Under the pieces are notes generated by a model. That model was given only the letters and a program-made list of their open reading frames with translations. It was not told where the DNA came from and searched no databases. This document shows, piece after piece, positions 18,217-27,339 of a DNA stretch of 64,000 nucleotides (the stretch's first letter is position 1; each line of letters starts with the position of its first letter). The translations under genes and the position numbers were made by a program. Source of the stretch: DATFVA01 sp963811905 (lineage in GTDB: Bacteria; Bacteroidota; Ignavibacteria; Ignavibacteriales; Ignavibacteriaceae); contig CAWETK010000013.1 of NCBI GenBank assembly GCA_963811905.1, positions 16,301 to 80,300 on the forward strand. Direction: 5' to 3'.

Positions 18217-20163
18217 ATGAGAAGGAATCTACTGTTTTTGATGAGCTTTGTTTTTATAGCAGGCTTATCAAATAACCTGTTTGCACAGTGGGCACAAAAT
18301 AAATATGCCCGCGAGGATGCAAAATATGCAAGGGTGCTGCAGGCCGGCGAGAGTATTACTGTCGACGGCGTTGAAGATGCTGTTTGGGCAAAAGCTGACT
18401 CAGTTATAGTCGGATATGGTGAGACGGACTTTTTGCCAAGCAGTGGTTATAATTTGGGTCCTGGCAGCGGCTATCCCGCTGATGATGATTCAGCGAATGC
18501 TGTTGTCAAATTCCTTTACCAGGCACCGTATCTTTATATTCTTATGAAATCCAGGGATAAAAGTGTCGGCGGCTGGGAATGGGATAAATCGGATGCTGTA
18601 ATTATGGCCTTAAAACAAAAAACTGACGACCATATGTTCAACCAGGCCTGGGATAAACGTGTCGAGCATTTTTATACCAGGATGTACCACTGGGCTTTCC
18701 CTGATTCATTTTCTACTCCGCCTGTTGGTGCAGAACCGTTGTTTATGGGGGATAATCGTGTCGGCGGCGGTATGAATGCATGGAGAACCGCAGCGCAAAA
18801 GGAAAGATGGACGGCTGTCACAACAGTTCAGGGCGGAACTGCAAATGATACCCTTCCTGATGCCGGCTGGATAACTGAACACCGTATTAATGTTGATTCA
18901 TTAGGATTTAACCTGAATAGAAATGGCGACGTAATGCCCTTCAGTTTTGCCATATTAGATGCAGATCGTTTTCTCGATTCGAACAGTACAAACGATGGTT
19001 TTTCAAAAACCTGGTGGGGCTGTGAATGGAACGAGAATTGGTTTTATTCAGCACTTTTTATCAATCCTTCGGTTACTACAGCAAGTCCCGCTGGTATGAT
19101 TCCGCCTGTGGATTATGTCATTCCGCATCTGGAATCCGGGGATATGATTACCGTTGATGGTGATTTAAGCGATTGGAATATGGATAATGCCCTCCATTTC
19201 CGTATGAAGTATGGCGATGACGCAGGATTTGATATGATCAGGGGAACCGGCGGTTGGTCGAGTGGTTACCAGCAGATTGATGTAACAGGTATACAGCCCC
19301 CGCCTGCTTTACCGCCTGTGCTCGATAGCGCCGATGCCGACTACTGGGTAACTTTTGATGATGCAAATCTTTATGTGGGCGCTAAGGTAAATGACAAAAT
19401 AGTGACTGTACCATATCACAACGGGCGTAAAGATGGTATTACATTCTTTATGGCATCAAGGAATTACATTGATGGAAACGGAATATTACCCGCGAGAGAT
19501 TTGACGGTAAATATTGATTCAGCAGGTAATGCTCAGGCTGGAAATGATCTGGTAGGTCTTGCCGATACAGGCAACGTTGCTTATGCTCTTATGCTTGGCA
19601 ATGGAACAACGGTCAATGATCCGAATGATCTTGACAGCGGATATACGGTTGAGCTGAAGATTCCTTTTGAAACTCTTGGATATCCGGCAAGCCTGGGAGA
19701 CAGTGTGGTATTTATTGGAGCCCTGGTTAATGATATGGATATATTTGATGATACCCTGTCCAATTATTTTGACAAGGCATTCTGGTTTCAGCAGGAGCAT
19801 GGGCAGCATGGTCCGGGATGGAATATTCTTGGTCCTGCCGGTGCTGTGGGCGTAAAAGATGATGCTGTCCTGATACCTAATTCAATTAAACTTTATGATA
19901 ATTATCCTAACCCGTTCAACCCGACAACTACAATTCAATATTCTATAAGCAAGAGTTCCAATGTATCATTGTATATCTATGATATACTGGGACAGACTGT
20001 TGCGGTAATGAATAGTAACAGTGTACCCCCCGGTACGGCTGAATTCAAGTTTGACGGAAAAGGATTATCATCAGGCATTTACTTCTACCAGCTGAAAATA
20101 ACCAATCTGGCAAATTCAAGAATTACCAGTACACAGGTTAAAAAGATGGTATTGCTTAAGTAA
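18217..20163 (+). CDS. T9SS-secreted protein with two CBM9-like domains
   Basis: 648 residues with a signal peptide (about 1-24, ending NNLFAQ). Two segments of the CBM9/DOMON-like type are visible. The first starts near residue 45 (ITVDGVEDAVWAKADSV) and the second near 310 (ITVDGDLSDWNMDNAL); each continues with strands such as PYLYILMKSRDKSV or ANLYVGAKVNDKIV. Such domains bind sugars or heme-like ligands in secreted proteins. The last ~90 residues are a T9SS type A sorting domain (DNYPNPFNPTTTI). It should be a surface glycan-binding protein for the locus and may partly fill the role of the missing SusD/SusE. A strong AAAGGAGACC ribosome site precedes the ATG. A long hairpin follows its stop. 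Confidence 0.85.
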   Translation: MRRNLLFLMSFVFIAGLSNNLFAQWAQNKYAREDAKYARVLQAGESITVDGVEDAVWAKADSVIVGYGETDFLPSSGYNLGPGSGYPADDDSANAVVKFLYQAPYLYILMKSRDKSVGGWEWDKSDAVIMALKQKTDDHMFNQAWDKRVEHFYTRMYHWAFPDSFSTPPVGAEPLFMGDNRVGGGMNAWRTAAQKERWTAVTTVQGGTANDTLPDAGWITEHRINVDSLGFNLNRNGDVMPFSFAILDADRFLDSNSTNDGFSKTWWGCEWNENWFYSALFINPSVTTASPAGMIPPVDYVIPHLESGDMITVDGDLSDWNMDNALHFRMKYGDDAGFDMIRGTGGWSSGYQQIDVTGIQPPPALPPVLDSADADYWVTFDDANLYVGAKVNDKIVTVPYHNGRKDGITFFMASRNYIDGNGILPARDLTVNIDSAGNAQAGNDLVGLADTGNVAYALMLGNGTTVNDPNDLDSGYTVELKIPFETLGYPASLGDSVVFIGALVNDMDIFDDTLSNYFDKAFWFQQEHGQHGPGWNILGPAGAVGVKDDAVLIPNSIKLYDNYPNPFNPTTTIQYSISKSSNVSLYIYDILGQTVAVMNSNSVPPGTAEFKFDGKGLSSGIYFYQLKITNLANSRITSTQVKKMVLLK

Positions 20164-20177
20164 TTCATATATAGCGG

Positions 20178-20260
20178 CTGTCCCCAAAGGCCGGTTGAAC
20201 ATAAATCTGAAATTGAAAAATTTCAAACTAAACCGGCTTTTGGGACAGTCATTCTTTTTG
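20178..20260 (+). terminator. Long near-perfect hairpin with T-rich tail
   Basis: CTGTCCCC...GGCCGGTT (20178-20196) pairs with AACCGG...GGGACAG (20231-20248) with one bulge. A second hairpin, TGAAATT/AATTTCA (20208-20214 and 20219-20225), lies inside. The tail TCATTCTTTTT follows. It lies between the CBM9-like gene and the TonB receptor gene and may be a terminator or a partial read-through/stability element. Confidence 0.65.
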
Positions 20261-20293
20261 TAATTATTTACTCATAAAATATTTGGTAGTTTT

Positions 20294-22981
20294 ATGATGA
20301 AACTAGAACTACAAATAAAAAAAGTTTTCCTATCAAAGAAGTACATCTTCTTCATCTTATTCGCCGTCCTGCTTTTTTCTGAAACGGGGTATGCTCAGAG
20401 CGGAAAGCTTTCAGGTAAAGTAACCGATGCATCTACGGGTGAAGCATTAGCGTTTGCCAACGTGGTTGTGGCGGGTACCAATATGGGTTCTGCTACAGAT
20501 ATAAACGGCTATTATAGCATTCTGAATATCAGGCCCGGGAAATACACAGTTAATTACCGTTATATAAGCTACCAGACAAAGATTATGGAAGATGTTGTAA
20601 TAAATGCTGATAAAACTACCCAGATCGATGTATCACTGAATCCTGAAGCTATTGAGGGCCAGACTGTAACGGTAGTTGCGGAAAAACCTATTATTGAATT
20701 CAATCAGACCAGTTCGGTTAAGACAGTCTCTTCTGATGAAATTGAATCGCTGCCTGTCCAGAATCTTACTGATATTATTAACCTGCAGGCAGGAACAGTT
20801 CAGACCTCAGATGGTCAGTTTCATATGCGCGGAGGCAGAGGAGGTGAGATTCAATACCAGGTGGATGGTGTTAGTATAAACAATCCTTTTGATAACCAGT
20901 CAAGTCTTAGCCTCGATCGCTCGATCATTCAGGAAGTCTCGGTAGTGACGGGTACTTTTGATGCAAAATACGGACAGGCAATGTCCGGGATAGTAAATAC
21001 AACTCTGAAAACCGGAAGCAGTACTTTTAAGTTATCCGGAGAGGTTTACGGCGGTGATTACCTGCCGCTGGATAACAGTACTTATCCGAATAATACAGAT
21101 TTCCTTCCATACTCCCTTCAGAATTATCAGCTGACTATCACCGGTCCTACATATATACCGAACACAACTTTCCTGGTAAGCGGCAGACGCTACCGTAATG
21201 ACGGTTACCTTTTTGGAATAAGGAGGTTCGAGCCTACCGATACTAATAACATTGGTGCCGGAATTATATTTCCCACGGGCGATAATAAAAAAATAGCAAT
21301 GGATCCGTATGATGAGTGGAGCGGACAAGCTAAAATAACCAATAATTCTATTGATAAAATCAATATCAGTTATGTCGCCATTGCTAACTACGATTGGGGT
21401 AAAGCATACAATTTTGCCTACAGGTTTAACCCCGAAGGATTAAAGGATAAAACGACCTTTGCTATAAACCACGGGATCGATCTGACACATACACTATCGG
21501 ATAAGATGTTTTATAAACTTAGTGTTCGCCATAATTATTACGATTATAAAGAGTATAAATACGAATCAATATACGACCCGCGTTACTATGCAGCGCAGGG
21601 ACCAAAAACAATTTCCGGGTATGAATATGGAGCCGTAATACAGGGTGTTGACCTCGGCAGGTATATTCAGCAGACCAATTTCTTACAAGCTAAAATTGAT
21701 TATGCCTGGCAGCTGAATGAGTCAAATTATATTGAAGCCGGGGTTCAGGGACAAATAAATGAATTGAAGTTCGGCCCTCCGGGACAGCTGGTTACAATTT
21801 CCAACCAGAATGACGTGGAAGTACTTGTCCCGAAGTTATTTGATCCGGTTGATCCGCGATTCAAAAAAGTTGAAACTTACAAACCAAACCAGGGCGCAGT
21901 TTACGTCCAGGACAGGATTGAGCTTGGCGACATGGTTGTAAGGGCAGGCCTTCGCTATGAAATATTCGATCCACAGGCTTATATACCAAGTAACCTTCAG
22001 AACCCTGCAAATACAATAACAGGGGTTCCGGGCTCCAGGCTGATAAAGGCCAGTATTAAGCAGACACTTGCCCCGCGTCTGGGTTTCGGTTTCCCGCTTA
22101 CCGATAAATCTGCTCTTCATTTTTCATACGGACATTTCTACCAGATGCCGGCTTATAGCGCACTCTACGAAAATGCTAATTATCAGGTGCTCGATTTCCT
22201 CGATGCCGGACGTACATATACTCAGGATTATCTTGGCAATCCCGATCTGAAGCCTGAAGTAACAATAGAATATGAGGTGGGATTGAAGCAGGCAATAAAT
22301 GATAATCTCGGTCTCGACCTGACTTTCTTTTATAAAGATATCAGGGACCTTCTCGGAACTGAAGTAATAGAAACATATAATTTTGGTCAATATGCCAGGA
22401 ATACAAATATAGATTACGGCAGTGTTTCAGGAGTTACGTTATCTGTAAATCAGCGGCCCTCTGATAATTTCGGTTTTACTATAGACTATAGTCTGCAGTT
22501 TGCGAATGGCAACTCGAGTGATCCGAGAGAGAATGCTGACAGAGCACTGGGTGGCGAAGATCCGAGACCAAGGGATATTCCATTCAACTGGGATCAGCGG
22601 CATACACTTAATCTAACTGCCTTATATCAGGTTGCTAATGATTTTTCTGTCAGCACCATCATAAAATTTGCATCCGGTCAGCCTTATACTCCGGCTCTCG
22701 TTGGTTTCCAGACAGAACAAGAACACAACTCAGGAAGGAAACCGAGCTACACTACGGTCGATATCAGAGCTGAAAAGTTTTTCGATTTCAGCTTCATGAA
22801 TTTCAGTGTTTTTATGAGAGTATTTAATTTGTTTAACCAGGACTTCAATAACGGGGATGTATATGCTGATACCGGCACCCCTGATAATTCATTAACACTG
22901 TTGTATGGAGAACCGATTGACCCTAACCGGTTTGCTCCTCCCCGCAGGATCGAATTTGGATTTTCTTTTAGGAGTTACTAA
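20294..22981 (+). CDS. TonB-dependent receptor (oligosaccharide uptake candidate)
   Basis: 895 residues. A signal peptide (to about AQ35) is followed by a carboxypeptidase-regulatory-like domain (about 38-120, GKLSGKVTDASTGEALAFANV). The plug runs from about 135 to 245 (MRGGRGGEIQYQVDGVSINNPF, then AKYGQAMSGIVN), and a 22-strand-type barrel ends in RRIEFGFSFRSY with a terminal aromatic. It would import a ligand across the outer membrane using TonB energy. Sitting inside a glycosidase cluster, an oligosaccharide ligand is likely. No SusD-family partner follows; instead a 1085-residue FN3/T9SS protein and a PorV-like protein come next with 5- and 12-bp gaps. Confidence 0.92.
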   Translation: MMKLELQIKKVFLSKKYIFFILFAVLLFSETGYAQSGKLSGKVTDASTGEALAFANVVVAGTNMGSATDINGYYSILNIRPGKYTVNYRYISYQTKIMEDVVINADKTTQIDVSLNPEAIEGQTVTVVAEKPIIEFNQTSSVKTVSSDEIESLPVQNLTDIINLQAGTVQTSDGQFHMRGGRGGEIQYQVDGVSINNPFDNQSSLSLDRSIIQEVSVVTGTFDAKYGQAMSGIVNTTLKTGSSTFKLSGEVYGGDYLPLDNSTYPNNTDFLPYSLQNYQLTITGPTYIPNTTFLVSGRRYRNDGYLFGIRRFEPTDTNNIGAGIIFPTGDNKKIAMDPYDEWSGQAKITNNSIDKINISYVAIANYDWGKAYNFAYRFNPEGLKDKTTFAINHGIDLTHTLSDKMFYKLSVRHNYYDYKEYKYESIYDPRYYAAQGPKTISGYEYGAVIQGVDLGRYIQQTNFLQAKIDYAWQLNESNYIEAGVQGQINELKFGPPGQLVTISNQNDVEVLVPKLFDPVDPRFKKVETYKPNQGAVYVQDRIELGDMVVRAGLRYEIFDPQAYIPSNLQNPANTITGVPGSRLIKASIKQTLAPRLGFGFPLTDKSALHFSYGHFYQMPAYSALYENANYQVLDFLDAGRTYTQDYLGNPDLKPEVTIEYEVGLKQAINDNLGLDLTFFYKDIRDLLGTEVIETYNFGQYARNTNIDYGSVSGVTLSVNQRPSDNFGFTIDYSLQFANGNSSDPRENADRALGGEDPRPRDIPFNWDQRHTLNLTALYQVANDFSVSTIIKFASGQPYTPALVGFQTEQEHNSGRKPSYTTVDIRAEKFFDFSFMNFSVFMRVFNLFNQDFNNGDVYADTGTPDNSLTLLYGEPIDPNRFAPPRRIEFGFSFRSY

Positions 22982-22986
22982 TAATT

Positions 22987-25900
22987 ATGGAAAACATTTT
23001 TACTAACCGTGGTACTATTACCTGGTATTTATTGCCGGTTATTTTGCTGGTATTTACATCGGTCATTACGGCACAGCAGTATTATGATGTTGTTCCCCCT
23101 GACCAGAGAGGTAATGAGGATTATGTACGTCAAGGAACCCACGACGCTAACAGAATACGTACTATGTTTTATAACTATGGCATGGTGGGTGATTATCAGA
23201 CAGATCCTGATTATACAATCTTTCATTCAATGGAATGGCCTAAAGGATCGCTTGAAAATTACAGCGACGGTGTAACCCCCTTTGTTCTTTCGAAGCTTCA
23301 GCAAACTGTAAGTGGTCAGAGCCAGACTTTTTATATGATGCAGACCGGATACCGTGAGAGGGAAGAAGTAAATCCGGCAACAGGCAGACTGCAAAGGTAC
23401 AATCCCCGGCCGGGCTACCTGCAGCTGGATCCAACTATTAACGTTGCCAGATCACCAGCGGTCAGCTACGATCCGAGAACCTGGCCTGACAGCTGGCCGG
23501 ACAAAGCCAATGATCCCGATGACCCGGGCTGGAGAGGAAGCTGGAATGGTTATTTTGGCAAACAGCCTAATGCCGATCAGGAAAGCTTTTGTGTTTACGA
23601 TGATAATTACTACAGTAAATGGAATTTTTATCCTGATTTCAGGGATAATACACGGCGCGGTATGGCATTAAGAGTAGAACAAAGAGGATTCCAGTGGTCG
23701 AATATTCAATCAAGAGATGTAATCTTCTGGCATTATGACATCTCGAATGAAGGGACTACAGTATATGATTACAATGTAATTTTTGGTTTATATATGGATT
23801 CAGGTGTCGGAGGAGGCTCTCTCAGCCCTTTTGATCTTGTTTATGAAAGTGATGATGATAATGCTTACTACGACACAACAGATGCAATGGACCTTGTGTA
23901 CACCTGGGATTACAACGGTCATGGTCAATTCGGACCAACAGGCTATCTTGGATATGCATATCTTGAAACGCCTGGCAACCCGGTAAACGGGATTGATGAT
24001 GATGATGACGGGATTACTGATGAGAAAAGAGACGGGGGACCGGGACAAAAGATAGTTGGACAATCAGCGATACTTGATTACATAAAAGCTAATTATGATA
24101 CTTTAAAATTAAACAGGTATGCAAACTTCAGACTTCGCCCCGCTTTCCAGAGAGGTATCTGGTGGACGGGTGATGAAGACCTTGACTGGACATTAAACAA
24201 TGATACCGGCGCCGATGGTGTTTGGGGAACTGGTGACAGCGGTGAAAACGATTCAATTCCAACTCTGGGAGAAGCAAATTTTGATAAGACAGATCTTAAT
24301 GAATCCGACCAGATCGGTCTTACCGGATTTAAATTAAACAGGATCAGAGTCGGCGGAGGTGGTGTTGGTGAAACTGACAATATCGTTTTCTTTACCGATG
24401 CACACAAATGGCCGGAAACTCTGTACACTATGTGGACCGGACCGAATCCCTTCGATGAGAGAAGTGTTATTAATTATAATATAGCTTTCTTCTTTGCTTC
24501 AGGACCCTTCTTTCTTGATACAAGGAAAACTGAGAGATTCAGCCTTGCGCTGGCTTTTGGTGCAGATCTCCATCAGATGAGAAAAACAGTTGAAGTCGTT
24601 CAGACTATTTATAATGCTAATTACCAGTTTGCAACTCCTCCCCCTCTTCCGACACTGCATGCCTACGCCGGCAATGGTTTTGTCAACCTTACGTGGGACA
24701 ATGCTGCTGAGGATGCATTCGATCCCATCACCAATACAAATGATTTTGAAGGTTATAAAATATACAGAAGTACCGACGAAAGTTTTCTGGATCCGCAAAT
24801 AATTTATGATGCTCAGGGAACCGGCCTGCTCGGTCCCGGTAAACCATTAGCAGTATTTGACCTTGATGATGGAATACTTGACTACAGCCAGATTGCAGTT
24901 GAAGGATTGGAGTTCTACCTGGGTAATGATTCGGGCATACAGCATCATTTCAAAGATACTACTGTGACTAATGGCCAGAGATACTTTTATGCTGTAACAT
25001 CTTATGATAAGGGGATTGAGCAGCTGAACATATATCCCTCAGAGAGTGCTATTTCGGTTAACCAGACTTTAAGAGGCGGAATAATTCTTCCTAAAAACGT
25101 GGTGATAGTTTATCCTAATGATCAGGCTCCCGGATATAAACCGGGTACATATTCAAACCTCCAGCACATACATGGCTACGGTACAGGTGAAATCTCAATC
25201 GATATTCCTGACCCCGACCTTATCCCGAAGGATCATACATTTGAAATAAAGTTTGAGGCACCTCAGGATTCGATCAGGGCTTCAAGTTATCAGATGTATG
25301 ATGTAACAGGCGGAAAAAACGACACTATTTTTGTCGGCGGTACGGATTTTAAGGCACTGGGACAGGGTCCGGTAGGAAAGGGAATGCTCCCATTAATATT
25401 TGTAAATCGTGACCTTGTACCCGATAGTGTTAATTCAGGTTTTCTTCCAAGCAGTAAAACCAATATGGTACTCAAAGTCAGAGCCTCTGCCACTGTGACT
25501 CCCACAAATGCTAAACGACCCAGGTATCCTGCTGACTATCTTATAGTTTTCTCAGATCAGGTGCTTGATACTTCTCAGGGCACAGTTCAATTACCTGCTG
25601 TCCCTTCTAAATTCAAAATTATGGGGATGGCGAAAGACGGAGAGGAATTCCAGGCTGACTTCAGGTTTTATGATTCTGACCACAATCGAACCATTAGCAG
25701 GCACGATGAATATATTGAAATTCTTGGTAAAAATGCTTCGGGTCTGGTGCAGCCTCTCTGGAGAGTGAACGTAGATACAGTGTATGGACCTATATATCAA
25801 AACTCAATTTTTCCGACAGCCGGAGATGTCTATCAGTTAACAATCAATGTACCTTATAATGAACAGGATGTTTTTAGTTTTACAACCGATTCTTCTTTTA

Positions 25901-26244
25901 TCGACCAGGGCAAGCAAAAATCAGATTATGCAAATGAGAAACCTTATGTGGTTCCGAATCCATATCTTGGAGCAGCCTCATTTGAGCAGGCGCCTTATGC
26001 TCAGTCGGGAAGAGGAGACAGGAGAATTGAATTCCGGGCAATTCCGGTCAGCGCAACTGTAAGGATTTATACAGTCACCGGCGAGCTGGTACAGACATTA
26101 CACCATGACGATAGCTTCCAGGATTATATTGCCTGGAATCTACGATCAAAGGATAACCTGGAAGTTGCTCCCGGGCTCTATATTTTCCATGTAGCAACTC
26201 CGGGCTCCGATGATTATATCGGCAAATTTGCAATTATTAAATAA
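22987..26244 (+). CDS. Large surface protein with FN3 domain and divergent T9SS-type C-terminus
   Basis: 1085 residues with a signal peptide (about 1-29). The N-terminal ~500 residues have no family I recognise. They include an Asp-rich loop near 333 (NGIDDDDDGITDEKRDGG) that looks Ca-binding. An FN3-like domain lies at about 555-680 (HAYAGNGFVNLTWDNA, then FEGYKIYRSTD). The last ~100 residues (YVVPNPYLG, VRIYTVTGELVQTL, APGLYIFHVAT) are a sorting-domain-like fold in which PNPY replaces PNPFNP. It begins 5 bp after the TonB receptor gene and ends 12 bp before the PorV-like gene, so the three are surely co-transcribed. By position it could replace SusD as the surface binding partner, but it has no SusD-like helical repeat pattern. 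Confidence 0.8.
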   Translation: MENIFTNRGTITWYLLPVILLVFTSVITAQQYYDVVPPDQRGNEDYVRQGTHDANRIRTMFYNYGMVGDYQTDPDYTIFHSMEWPKGSLENYSDGVTPFVLSKLQQTVSGQSQTFYMMQTGYREREEVNPATGRLQRYNPRPGYLQLDPTINVARSPAVSYDPRTWPDSWPDKANDPDDPGWRGSWNGYFGKQPNADQESFCVYDDNYYSKWNFYPDFRDNTRRGMALRVEQRGFQWSNIQSRDVIFWHYDISNEGTTVYDYNVIFGLYMDSGVGGGSLSPFDLVYESDDDNAYYDTTDAMDLVYTWDYNGHGQFGPTGYLGYAYLETPGNPVNGIDDDDDGITDEKRDGGPGQKIVGQSAILDYIKANYDTLKLNRYANFRLRPAFQRGIWWTGDEDLDWTLNNDTGADGVWGTGDSGENDSIPTLGEANFDKTDLNESDQIGLTGFKLNRIRVGGGGVGETDNIVFFTDAHKWPETLYTMWTGPNPFDERSVINYNIAFFFASGPFFLDTRKTERFSLALAFGADLHQMRKTVEVVQTIYNANYQFATPPPLPTLHAYAGNGFVNLTWDNAAEDAFDPITNTNDFEGYKIYRSTDESFLDPQIIYDAQGTGLLGPGKPLAVFDLDDGILDYSQIAVEGLEFYLGNDSGIQHHFKDTTVTNGQRYFYAVTSYDKGIEQLNIYPSESAISVNQTLRGGIILPKNVVIVYPNDQAPGYKPGTYSNLQHIHGYGTGEISIDIPDPDLIPKDHTFEIKFEAPQDSIRASSYQMYDVTGGKNDTIFVGGTDFKALGQGPVGKGMLPLIFVNRDLVPDSVNSGFLPSSKTNMVLKVRASATVTPTNAKRPRYPADYLIVFSDQVLDTSQGTVQLPAVPSKFKIMGMAKDGEEFQADFRFYDSDHNRTISRHDEYIEILGKNASGLVQPLWRVNVDTVYGPIYQNSIFPTAGDVYQLTINVPYNEQDVFSFTTDSSFIDQGKQKSDYANEKPYVVPNPYLGAASFEQAPYAQSGRGDRRIEFRAIPVSATVRIYTVTGELVQTLHHDDSFQDYIAWNLRSKDNLEVAPGLYIFHVATPGSDDYIGKFAIIK

Positions 26245-26256
26245 GCGGTGTGAGAT

Positions 26257-27273
26257 ATGAAGACAATTCATAAAATTGTTGTAATAACTATTTTATTATT
26301 ATTTGCAGGAAATGCTGCCGCACAAAGTAAAGTAGGAACAACCATCGGTCAGTTCCTTAAGATAGAACCATGCTCAAGGCTGGTTGCTATGGGCAATGCC
26401 GGTGTATCTCTTACAGATGAAGCTTCAGCTGCATTTTACAATCCCGCGAGTCTTGGTGAACTTACCGGGATCAATGTTGATTTCACTTATAACCAATGGC
26501 TTGCCGATATTAAATACAGTTATGCAACAGCAGCAATGAATGTTGAAGGATTCGGAACAATTGCAGTTCAGGTTACCTCTTTAAGTTCAGGAGATATCGA
26601 AATAAGGACAGTTGAGAAAGAAAAAGGCACAGGGCTCTATTATGATGTAACCAATCTTTCTCTTGGAATAGCCTATGGTATATTGTTAACAGACAGGGTA
26701 TCTGCAGGTGCGGCGGTCAATTATATGCAGGAAACAATTTACAATACCAGCTTGAATGATGTATCTTTTAATTTCGGCGTACAGTATCAAACTGCGGTTG
26801 AGGGATTAAGGCTCGGTGCAAGTGTATCTAATTTTGGTCCGCGCGCTTCTTATGACGGCCGGGATGTTTATTTCAATTATGATGCTGACCCCAATAAACA
26901 CGGTGATAACAGCCGGCTTCCTGCAAGCTTGAGGATGGGCTCATATAGTCTGCCCACTTTATTCCGGGTCGGTATTTCGTACTCAATGAACTTTGCACAG
27001 TGGAATAGACTTATTGTCTCCACGGATGCCATGCATTCAAATGATAATGATGAAAGAATAAATATCGGCGGTGAGTGGGAATTTCTCGGCACACTTGCAA
27101 TAAGAGGCGGTTACCGTGATCTGTTCCTTAAGGATTCCGAAGGAGGCCTTGTACTGGGTGCCGGAGCCAAAGTAGGCTTCGCCGGAGAATCTACGGTAAG
27201 TTTTGATTATGCCTGGGCCGACTATGGCAGGCTAAACGGAACCCACAGATTTACGCTGGGACTGCATTTCTAA
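26257..27273 (+). CDS. PorV/PorQ-family outer-membrane protein
   Basis: 338 residues with a signal peptide (about 1-23, ending NAAAQ). The mature start SKVGTTIGQFLKIEPCSRLVAMGNAGVSL, then EASAAFYNPASL, is the hallmark of the PorV/PorQ family, a 14-stranded FadL-like barrel. It ends in RFTLGLHF with a terminal aromatic. In T9SS, PorV receives folded cargo from the translocon and carries it to the attachment complex. Here the gene lies in a glycan locus and not with other secretion genes, directly after a T9SS-tailed protein, which suggests a cargo-dedicated paralogue. It could also be a simple structural barrel. Confidence 0.88.
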   Translation: MKTIHKIVVITILLLFAGNAAAQSKVGTTIGQFLKIEPCSRLVAMGNAGVSLTDEASAAFYNPASLGELTGINVDFTYNQWLADIKYSYATAAMNVEGFGTIAVQVTSLSSGDIEIRTVEKEKGTGLYYDVTNLSLGIAYGILLTDRVSAGAAVNYMQETIYNTSLNDVSFNFGVQYQTAVEGLRLGASVSNFGPRASYDGRDVYFNYDADPNKHGDNSRLPASLRMGSYSLPTLFRVGISYSMNFAQWNRLIVSTDAMHSNDNDERINIGGEWEFLGTLAIRGGYRDLFLKDSEGGLVLGAGAKVGFAGESTVSFDYAWADYGRLNGTHRFTLGLHF

Positions 27274-27290
27274 TATGTTTTATTTTCTGC

Positions 27291-27318
27291 ACCGGATGGT
27301 TAAGACCCACCGGTTTTT
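27291..27318 (+). terminator. Possible weak terminator after the PorV-like gene
   Basis: ACCGG (27291-27295) pairs with CCGGT (27310-27314), and the pairing runs into a run of five T. The stem is short, so partial termination at most. Confidence 0.35.
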
Positions 27319-27339
27319 CTGTTTAATTGGTGAACGTAA

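Noticed and set aside
22987..26244. Assignment as SusD/RagB protein
   Set aside because: No lipobox and no SusD-type TPR helices; the protein is beta-rich with FN3 and a sorting domain.
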